NCBI GenBank assembly: GCA_015039365.1 | Contig: WION01000003.1 | Span: forward strand, 1,178,001-1,242,000 | Direction of reading: 5' to 3' | From: Amanita rubescens | Taxonomy: Eukaryota > Basidiomycota > Agaricomycetes > Agaricales > Amanitaceae | Length of the DNA: 64,000 nucleotides | Shown here: positions 10,633 to 19,569 of the stretch, piece by piece | Layout of the letters: every line of letters starts with the position of its first letter | Numbering within the stretch: position 1 is the first letter of the stretch | Translations under genes and position numbers: made by a program | Notes under the pieces: model-generated | What the model saw: only the letters and a program-made list of their open reading frames with translations | The model's database searches: none | What the model was told of the DNA's origin: nothing

Positions 10633-11259
10633 TTATCCTGAATGAGTCCGTCGCTTTTCGTAAAATGGGCTGGGTTGGTACGTTCCTAGGTCATATATAG
10701 GTAGGGTATCATCATATCCCGTGGGTACGGCATGAAATAAAGAAGCATGTCGTGACGTAAGAAATTCAGCAGATGCTGGTGTCCGTTTTTTGCGACGATA
10801 ACGTGCAAATATCAAGGCCGCCAATATGACGATTAAAAAGGCGGCTAGGGCGCCTAATACGCCAGCCACGGTGACACCTGTCGCGTTGTCAGAGTTTGAG
10901 CTTGTGGTGGTGGTGGTAGTGATAGCAGTAGTGCTCGGTATGGGGATGGTCGATAGACTGCTGCTTGGTATGGTGGTACTACTGCTCGGTATGGTGGTGG
11001 TGGTGCTATACCATATTGAGGTGGTACTGCTCGATGCGAGGCTCAATGTGGCAATACTGCTCGTTGCAGGGATGCTATTGGTGATGATACTCGATGTAGA
11101 GCTGCTGAAGGGTAGAGAAGTAGTAGAAGGGGTGGCATCAACTGCGGAGGGAAGAGGAGTGGGGGTGGGTATGAAGCTGTTGGGTGGTACTTTTGCGTTA
11201 ACATGAAGCATCGCGGAGAGGAGCTGAGTCATTGCAGGAGAAGTTTGAAGGGAGGACAT
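10633..11259 (-). CDS. Ser/Thr-rich single-pass membrane protein
   Basis: Intronless frame of 208 codons. Residues 30-125 are mostly Ser, Thr, Pro and Ile, with repeated TTTIPSSS-like units expected to carry dense O-mannosylation. One clear transmembrane helix spans residues 129-152 (GVTVAGVLGALAAF...), followed by a basic stop-transfer ARYRRKKR and a 50-residue cytosolic tail with PTGYDDTLPIYDLGTY. The layout resembles fungal cell-wall stress sensors (Wsc/Mid2) and many basidiomycete proteins of unknown role, but there is no WSC or other ectodomain and the N-terminal hydrophobic stretch (LLSAMLHV) is a weak signal peptide. The function is unknown. Its start codon is 54 bp from that of glyoxalase II on the other strand. 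Confidence 0.7.
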   Translation of the reverse strand: MSSLQTSPAMTQLLSAMLHVNAKVPPNSFIPTPTPLPSAVDATPSTTSLPFSSSTSSIITNSIPATSSIATLSLASSSTTSIWYSTTTTIPSSSTTIPSSSLSTIPIPSTTAITTTTTTSSNSDNATGVTVAGVLGALAAFLIVILAALIFARYRRKKRTPASAEFLTSRHASLFHAVPTGYDDTLPIYDLGTYQPSPFYEKRRTHSG

Positions 11260-11313
11260 GAGTGAAGGGAGACATCAAGTAGTGAGCTGTGCAAAAACGG
11301 GAGTGGCAATGGC

Positions 11314-12349
11314 ATGTCTGCTGTTAAGTTTCTCCGGCGATTCAGAGCCATGAAGGTCATTCCCGTACCAGTCCGACAGGATAACTATTCCTACCTCCTC
11401 ATCGACGATGAATCAAAAAATGCTGCTGCAGTTGACCCATTCGACCTTCCAAAGCTAGAAGCAACAGCTGCTTACCTTGGTGTCCACATCGTCGCCAACA
11501 TCACCACTCACCACCATTTTGACCACAGCGGTGGAAACAAGGTAGTTTTCCTTTTTTCCCTCCTTTTCCAACGCTTCCCATTGACGTCTTCTTGCTCGGC
11601 AGGAATTTGTACGTTAAAGTGTGACCCTTTTTCTATATATGTTTCACAGTTATCACAGGCGCTCAAGTATCCCTCGGCGCCCATTTACGGTGGAAGCGAC
11701 AAAATCCCTGCTTTGACGAACCTCGTCAAGGACAAGGATGAGTTTACCATCGGTCGTAACATTCATATCAGGTCGGTATATCGACCCCCATCTTCTTTTT
11801 TTTTGCCCAACCTAACAACCGCGTCTCCGGCAGGTGTTTAGCGACTCCCTGCCACACTCAAGATTCTATCTGCTACTACGTTACCGATAAAGCTGACTCT
11901 TCCTACCCGGGTGGCGTCTTCACTGGGGATACCTTGTTCATCGGCGGTAACGGCCGATTCTTTGAGGGCACCGGACAAGAGATGCACAATGCGCTCTCTT
12001 ACCTTGCCACTCTCCCCAACAAAACGATCGTGTACAATGGCCACGAATATACGGCGGGGAACGTAGCTTTCTCCAAGTCCGTCGATCCAGAGAACCCCGC
12101 CATCGTCAGGTTGGACACTTTGACCAAAGAGAATAAAATGACGACTGGTTTGACGACAATCGGTGATGAGAAACAATGGAACGTCTTTATGCGTTTGAAA
12201 AGTGACGCCGTCATGTAAGCTTTCAGCGTTGTCCCAAGATGGCTCAAATGTCAATTCTCTCCAGGCAAGCGACTGGCGCCGGACCAGATGCTTCTGATGG
12301 CCAAATTATGGATATTCTCCGCGAGCTCAAGAACACCTTTCGCGGGTAA
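11314..12349 (+). CDS. GLO2: hydroxyacylglutathione hydrolase (glyoxalase II)
   Basis: Hydrolyses S-D-lactoylglutathione to D-lactate and glutathione, the second step of methylglyoxal detoxification. Metallo-beta-lactamase fold: THHHFDHSGG (metal ligands), ATPCHTQDS (His), GDTLFIGGNGRFFEG (bridging Asp), VYNGHEYTAGN (His) are all present, so both metal sites look intact. It ends ILRELKNTFRG. Two in-frame starts are visible: Met1 gives a basic leader MSAVKFLRRFRA and Met13 starts MKVIPVPVRQDNYSYLL, the usual cytosolic N-terminus; dual mitochondrial/cytosolic products are therefore possible. Best splicing includes a 6-nt exon (11603-11608, Glu-Phe) between introns of 61 and 41 nt, which restores the family sequence GGNKEFL. 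Convergent with SFT2 (103 bp). Confidence 0.93.
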
Positions 12350-12452
12350 CTTTTACATCTCTCGCATCTAAAGCCCGTGCAGTAAATATATAACGTGTAA
12401 CAATCGTGCAAAGAAGCATAGGTTTCTAAATTAAAGCCGTTTATTTGACGTT

Positions 12453-13254
12453 TTATGCCATTCCAACCACTTTGAGAACCGCCGTCCGCGCATAGGGTAT
12501 GTATGACAATGTATACCATGTATAAGCCAAGTATTCGAGGAGAACGAAAACTGTTGGGAGGAGGAGGAAGTATGAGTATGGCCAAAGCAGCTGGTCATTG
12601 AGGGACTTACCAAGGCATAGAACCTAACCCACACTCGTCAGGACTCGTGTTTTTGAAAGTTTGAAGGCACTCACATCACTGTTAAGGACGAATGCCGAGA
12701 CAAAGACGAGCACTATAGACGCAATAAAAACGATGGTCGCCAGAACCCGTACAGGCTTAAACATCTGTGAGAGAGAGACGCATGAGCGCATTTACATTTA
12801 ATATTCCAAATCAATACCAGTTTCAACTGCCTAAAAAACTGCAACAGATCGTCAGCTTTGAGAATCGCAAAGAGAATGTACGAAACGTACGCCAATGACA
12901 AAACCCGTCCCGACCAAACTGATAACGGTCCCAAATACGAACAAGACTTTTTGCGATATAAGCATATTGTAGAGACCGCTAGGTTTGGACTTACTTGCGA
13001 ATATGGTCAACTGGCCTACAAACAGCACTATACTGCCCAGCAAACTAAAGATGAATCCAATGGCAAGACTGTGGAAGGGGATATGGGTAGTCGAATACGT
13101 CAGAACCGGTATCTGCTCACCACGCGATGAAACCATAAAGACGGGTCGTTTTTGATAGCTTGAGAAAGCTGAACGCCGAGTCTCCTTCAAAGAAATGTGA
13201 GTCAGGTACGACGCTTCCGGCGGATTCAAGATTCAGCCATCCACGATTTGACAT
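12453..13254 (-). CDS. SFT2: Golgi vesicle transport protein SFT2
   Basis: Four-helix membrane protein of the Got1/Sft2 family that assists fusion of endosome-derived vesicles with the Golgi. The N-terminal exon from ATG 13254 reads MSNRGWLNLESAGS and ends in the conserved LKLSKTTRLYGF. Later exons give AIGFIFSLLGSIVLF (TM1), VLFVFGTVISLVGTGF (TM2), a loop QLKLMFKPVRVLATIVF leading into TM3, and the terminal block LLEYLAYTWYTLSYIPYAR followed by TAVLKVVGMA, all typical of SFT2. About six exons with short introns. The last exon sits only about 100 bp from the GLO2 stop on the opposite strand. Confidence 0.85.
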
Positions 13255-13524
13255 GACTGTTGGACGTTAAAGGGTCGTCGTTTAGATGCTGTGTTCGCAG
13301 CAGGAGTTTGGACGTTAATATGTAACGACTGCGTGTCAATGCCAAAAGCTTGTCTTGCATTTGCTCGAGTTTACACACCAATAATTCAACAGATGGGCTC
13401 GAAAATGAAAAAACCAAAAGTAATTGCGGACAAAATGTGTACAGATACTCAATATCGTAACGTCAATGATACCAGAGAAAAAAAGGGTTCGTTTCGTATG
13501 GACATCAAGCAATAAAACTCATTC

Positions 13525-16500
13525 TCATCCTGAGACAACTGTTTTGCGCCTCAGGGTTTCTTGTACGTCAGTAATGGTTCGTGCAGTTTCAACGGTCATT
13601 GCTCCGCCTGGGAGGATCGTAATGCGCTGTTTTGTCGTGTTCAATAATTGTTGAACGTTAGGAATGACTCGGGGGATGAAATCAGAAATTAATTTGTCCT
13701 GTTATCAATGTGAGTTGTTGATGTATTTTAACAATCTGTCATGCGAACCTCAGGACGAAGGAGGGTCACAGAACGTTGCAACCACCAGAGTAACGTTTTG
13801 AATTGTTCGTCGGTCGGTGACGATTCACCAACCATGGCAGATAACTGAAAAACACCCGTCACGACAAGACGCGTCGCATACAATGCGCACAACTTACCCG
13901 ATGGATTAGGGTTAAAATAACGGCCTGAGAAACGAGGCTTGGCCCATTGAGAGGCATTATCACTTCAGGATTAGTATGGGAGAGGAGGTCACGGAGTTTG
14001 CTAGCATCTTGACTTTGCAAGATGTTTAAATAGACCTCATCCCACTGATCATGTTTGATAGGCGGAGAGCGATCTTGTGAAATTGGCTGGGGAGGTGGTG
14101 GCGGGGGTGGGGGTTGAGGAATGGTCGCCGGATGCGAAGCTTGTGGGGCAGCGATACCCGACGTGAACCACATGACTGGTTGCTGTTGAGGTTGTTGAGG
14201 ATACTTGGCATATGAAGATGCGGCCTGAACACCAGTCGTAATGTTTGGTTGTCGAAGATGGGACTGACCCAAGTTGGACTGCATCTGCGAAACGGCTGGT
14301 CCTGGCGAATTGTGCGACGGTTGAGATTGTTGCAAATGAATACCACCAGTGGACGAGTTCATGCTCAAATACTTGACTTGCTCTGAGAGAGACCGTACAG
14401 TATGTTCCAACTCTCGGATAGATGCCTGCCAAAATTTTAGTCAATGCCCTACAAAATTATAATTTGATCTAACCTCATGACTGCGGGATAGTTCGGTATG
14501 CCATGAAGTCAAGTCAGACTTGACGCTGTGCAATTCTGAACGCATTTCCCGTAACAATTCCTGATGACTCGCGGAAGACTGTTGCGAATACAGAGGTATG
14601 AATGTTTTCGCAATGGAGTCCTTGACGTGTCTCTCGATGAGGGGAGTCAAAGTCGATGACAGATTATGGGCAAAATGGCCGGAGAAATCGGGGCGAAGGA
14701 GAAGTTTTTCTATCTCGGTCGGCAAAGTCTAGTATAAACAGCTATGAGACGCTATATCCAGATATATTTCAGAAACAAACCAAGTTTATCATGTCCACCA
14801 GACCGCGTCCAACTTGATCATTGAGAGCAGCCTTGACTTCATTTTTGGTGATGTTCTCCAAAGCAGGTAGTACTGAACTTTGGACTTCATTTTTAACAGC
14901 CATTTCTACCACACGTGTCGTGTTGCGCGTCAGCTCAGTTGATATGAGTTTGAGTATTTTTTCTTGGCGGGCGAAATCCTCAGCCTGCTCGTGAGCTCGT
15001 GCTTCCTCAAACCGTTGATCTGTCCACGACATGAATGTGAAAAAGCGCAGGTAACTAGAAGGTCAGATACACACGTTGTTTGTCCATCTCCTTGTTAAGC
15101 AGACGGCTGATCCTTGTATGCAAGTTATCTTCCGTCTTTTTTATCTCCCGCGTGAACGCCTGGCTAAGATTGGATTCGCTAACGACAGTCATGTCGGTCT
15201 TAACCGTCTTGTCTTTGTCCTTGGCACTTTCGTCCTTGGCATTCCAGTTAACATTCTTGCCCTTGCGACCCTTGTGATCTCCCGACCGGCCATCATCTCG
15301 GTTATACTCATTCTCAACTTCCTCAGACGGCGACACCCTTCCGCGAGGCGAAATAATGACGGCAGCATGCTGTACCTGAGATAAACGCGATGATTTCGTA
15401 TCTGGTGCTGCAACTTGCACAGGCTCAGGAGGTGAATAAGGAAGCTTGGTTGCAGTTGTTGCCAACGCTGCATCAAACCATTCCTTGCGTATGAGAATCT
15501 GGTCTACACCAACATTGTGTACGGAGAAGGCCACAAGCGCCAATTCACCCGGAGGCAATTTCGCAGCTATACAGGCAGCGAGAGCTTCGTCTCCATGAGG
15601 GTCGGCATCCGCAGTCAAAATAACAAAGTGAATCGTAGGTCTGGGCCCTACGAATTCGACAATTTGATCAAAGTAGTTTCTATGACCTTCTTCATTACCC
15701 GAAGTCGCAGGGTCGATATTAAGCTTCAGTGCGATCATACTTTCGCGACGACAGTTGGCTACCCAAAGCGTCTGAATGCGAGGATCATAACTGACGTGGC
15801 CAAACATGTCAGGATCTTCATGGTTGCCATTGACGAATTTGGCGGTCGCGAGGACATTTTTGGACGTGGCCGACAACAGTTGGAAAATAGTGCCGCTCTT
15901 CCTGCCTACGACGATACCACCATCCACGAATGTCAAGGAAGAAGGCTTATCCTCGCCACGAATTTTGTGCGTGCTGTAGGGTAGTCTGTCATGGATATTC
16001 CACATTGTCAGGGAGGAATCCTCAGAAATGGTTGTTAACCCATCGTTGAGTACGTCGAAATCGAATGCTACAAGAGGCTATGCTCAATGTTAGAATTGAC
16101 GGTATATATATAGTAAGTACGCGGACGAACAGATGCGACGGTGAACATTTGACCAAGGACATGCAATTCGGAATGGGAAATGGGTCTGTTTTGGAATCTT
16201 AGAGTATTCGCCAAATCAATAAGATAGATCCGGCTATCCGATGCCACAGCCAATTTCTCGGGATCCTTGGGGTGCCATTTGACTGAATGAAGCGGTTCAT
16301 ATTCGCCAGAGGGAGGAACGCAGAGTAACAAATGTCCACTATCCAATGATGTTAGACGGATGATGTAAGACACACTTGGTACACTTACGGGACATCATCC
16401 GTAAACAGTTCAGGTATCTCCCAGAGAACGAAACCACCATCGGATGTTATTCCAGCCAAATGGTTGTCGTAGACTGCCATATCGATGACACTTGCATTGG

Positions 16501-18247
16501 TGGAGAACACTGCGGGAAGTTGGAGAAGTGTGCGATCACCACTTGATCTGGAAATGACGCGAACGCGACCTCTCGTCATAGCGTACGCAACCCAGTGCGT
16601 GGCTCCTATGGTAGTTCCTGGCAAGAAGATAGCCTCCTGTTTGACCAGAGCAATGGCGGTTGACTTGACGTAGTCCCTCGACGCTTGTATCTCTTCTAAT
16701 GACTGCGAAACGTCAATTACAACCGACTGCATTTGTGGACTAGGGACGCATCAGTGGGGATTCGTAAAACTCGATGCATATTAACCTTGGGCTCGATTGG
16801 CTTTTGACATTGGTGGTCTTAGCTTTGCCTCGGTAACCACCTCTTGGTCCCGGGGAGCTCTCTTTTTCAACTCGACGACCGCCGGCAACGCTGCCTGCAA
16901 TGCTACCTGCGATGGATGGTGCCTGATGAGGCGAAGGAAGAACACTCGCATCCAAACGACCTGAAGAGCGCTGAGATTGAGGTTTTGGGGGAGAGGCGCG
17001 AGGAGGCGAAGCGGCCCTCTGGACGGGCTTTGGAGGAAGCGGCGGAGGAAGAGGAGCTCCTCTGTTCTGCGGAGCGATAGTCGACTCGCCTTGGGAAAAG
17101 TCACTGCCGCTCAAGTAAGAATCATAGGCAGGTGGCGCTGGTTGCATGTTCTGCACCTGGCTCGCTTGGGTGTTGCGGGTTAAATGCTCCAGAAGATTAT
17201 CGACAGACTGATGATTTGCCTCAGTGTTACCTGCCCAAGACGCGTTTTCCTCATGGCCTGTAGACTGCACTCAGAGGTTGAGCTGGCACTGGTTTTTTCT
17301 TGACCGGAGATGACAAGTGATCAAAAGGAGAAACAAAATCGAACATCGACTTTCGTGGCGACGGGGGCCGCGGCTGCTGTTGTGATTGTGATTGCGGTTG
17401 TGTCTGCAGCGGCTGCTGTTGCTGTTGTTGGGGGTGGGGTGGGGGGCTGAACAGTGGCAGACAAGGGCTGATTGGCAGCAATCTGGGTAACTTCGGACGC
17501 CTGTTCGTTTTGCTCGTAGGCACGGTATTCTCCCTCCACTGGAGGAGAAGGACCGTAAGGTGGAGAAGGTACGGCGGGGAGTGGGCCTCGTTGAGAGTCA
17601 GAGTAATTTGGTCTAGTGGGTGCGGTGCTATTTTGAATTATTGAGTACGGCAGAAACGATAACAGAAAGAGAGTGATAAAGGGCATATAGACATGCCGAT
17701 GCCTCGTGCATGAAGATAAGCGAGCACGATGTAGACACATTGACATTACAATTTTGGAAAAAAGATAATTTACAGGGCTGAGAGATAAGACGTACCCAGC
17801 CATTAATTGCTCGAGGAGGTACTTGCCCTGGGCCTCGTTATGAGAAGGAGATGCGTTGGATTTGTGAGAAATGGGAGGAGAGGGAACTTGTTGCGCGGGC
17901 TGAAGAGGGCGAGGGGCGGTAGGTGGTCCACTAAGCAGCGATAGCAAGGCAGTCTGGCGTTCAGTATTCGTGGGCTGAGGCGGAGTAGGTGCCGACTCTT
18001 CTGCAGGAGCAGAGGCGGGGTACGCGTCACCTTGTTGATTGATGGACTGCTGTTGCGATTGGTGGACAACCTGTGGCGGCGATGGCGCCTGCAGTTGTTG
18101 TTGTGGCGAAGGCGCATTTAATTGATGAAAAAGCGACTCGAGATGATTTGGAGAACTTGTGTTTGAGATGTGTTGGTGCTGGTGCTGCGCGGGTGGAGAA
18201 TTTGTGCGAGAGAAAAGCTCCTGCAAAGGATTTGGGCGGACGTCCAT
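13525..18247 (-). CDS. EDC4: EDC4/Ge-1-type mRNA decapping scaffold
   Basis: Large P-body scaffold that links the decapping activator and Dcp2. Read from ATG 18247 (MDVRPNPLQELFSR). The first third is disordered, rich in Gln, Pro and Ser, with a conserved-looking KSMFDFVSPFDHLSSP segment. A WD40-like beta-propeller follows: GATHWVAYAMTRGRVRVI, LHSVKWHPKDPEKLAV, DSRIYLIDLANTL, and SSLTMWNIHDRLPYS. Then a charged coiled-coil region (NLSQAFTREIKKTEDN) and a C-terminal alpha-helical domain with WDEVYLNILQSQDASKLRDL, VSQAVILTLIHR and the last exon ending ETLRRKTVVSG. This order is that of EDC4. At least ten exons. An in-frame ATG upstream (18352) is less likely as start. Around 17410-17450 the reading frame changes at a C-rich run; see findings. 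Confidence 0.85.
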
Positions 18248-18377
18248 GATAGCAGAGGCAGAGGGGCGATGATTCGAATGAACAAACTTGCACGCACGAT
18301 ACACGAGGCCGCCACAAACATACCACAATAAAGCCGCGTCGCCCAGTATCACAATGACATTTGTACTATATTCTATG

Positions 18378-19527
18378 CTACACTAGCATCATGTCATCGT
18401 ACCGCTGACGTCGAAGCGGATCGATCGTCTTGAGTTGTGAGAGAAGTTGCTCGCAATCGTCCTGCAGTGTCTTAGCGTCAACTACGTCCGGATGTTTCTT
18501 CAGCAGTTGTCGCTTGTAGTGCAGCATCGACTCGATGCACCCTAGATAAGATGTAGATAATGATTATCGCTGCTTACGGTACTCACATTTACTATCAGGT
18601 TGCTCGTCCAGCAACTCCTGAATAGCATTGATTTCTTGCAGCAGCAGTTTGGGATCATCGCCTGAGCCCATCAACCAGCGGTGGTAGATCCACACACTCT
18701 GGTCGTCGGGGTCGGTGTACATTGCATTCCTTACCCACTCTAGCTCTGCAGATTTGTCAATTGCACCCATTGACTCGTACACTTTGCTGCGTTGGTGCCA
18801 TGCACTAAAGTTGGAGAAATTTGACTCAATCTTGCGTGTCGTGTATGTCAGCTCTGATTTGTCCGTTCGTGGCACTGGCATGCTGCCAAGCACGTAACGT
18901 CGATAGTTCCATGCTTGGACTTGAAATGACGTTCAGCTGTGCCGGCCGATGAAGTAGCCGCACCTACAGTTTCTTGGATCTGCATCGAGCAATTTCTCCA
19001 CGACAGCCAGTTCCTTTTCCCAGTTGGCCTTCTTCCACGCTTGTCGATCTTCCTCATCTGGTGCATCGGGGATGTTCTCAAGACACCACCGCCGGTGGTT
19101 CCATATCCAATACACTTTCGGATGAACTTTAAGAGCGCTCATGGTAAAGGCAAGATCTTCAGAAAGTGTGCCATGAATAGCGTCGGGGGAACTAGTATGG
19201 TTGAGTTAACGCGGGGCAGACTGATCGAGACCAACCTATTGGGAAAAAGGCCCTGTAGACATATATTTCGTCTATAGTTCCATACAGTATAAAACTCTGG
19301 GTTGACTCTTAGCAGCTGTGTCGTCAGTTCAAAGGCCTCAGAGGAGTAATCTTTGCGCTTTTTCTGATATAAAGAGTCAGTAAGGTTAGTTGTCGCGCCG
19401 GACGGTAGTGTACCCTTGAAAGGACAGCGTTTGTGAGTACCAGGTATTCTGCGATCTTTGCCTGCTCCTTCTGCTTTCTGGCGCGGGTCGCCTCGGGTGA
19501 TTGGTGTACGCGCTTGACGTTGTGCAT
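18378..19527 (-). CDS. BET4: Rab geranylgeranyltransferase alpha subunit
   Basis: Alpha subunit of geranylgeranyltransferase type II, which with the beta subunit and Rab escort protein attaches two geranylgeranyl groups to the Cys tail of Rab proteins such as Ypt1. Read from ATG 19527: MHNVKRVHQSPEATRARKQK, then successive PPTA repeats recognisable by their WNxRR-like cores: FYTVWNYRRN, VYWIWNHRRWCLE, CTAWNYRRYVLG, FSAWHQRSKVYE and SVWIYHRWLMG. The N-terminal Lys-Arg-x-rich start and spacing favour the Rab enzyme over farnesyltransferase alpha. The protein ends RRQRYDDMMLV at 18378. Five or six exons. It is divergent from SYF1 with only 42 bp between start codons. Confidence 0.9.
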
Positions 19528-19569
19528 GACTGAGCGTGCGAATGAATGACTTGAACGCCAACCGCGACG

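Noticed and set aside
10826..11206. Long plus-strand ORF rich in Val/Leu/Met
   Set aside because: It is the antisense shadow of the Ser/Thr-rich coding repeats of the minus-strand membrane protein.
18248..18352. Longer EDC4 N-terminus from ATG 18352
   Set aside because: It would nearly touch the BET4 stop on the same strand, and its residues look like untranslated sequence; MDVRPNPLQELF is a cleaner start.
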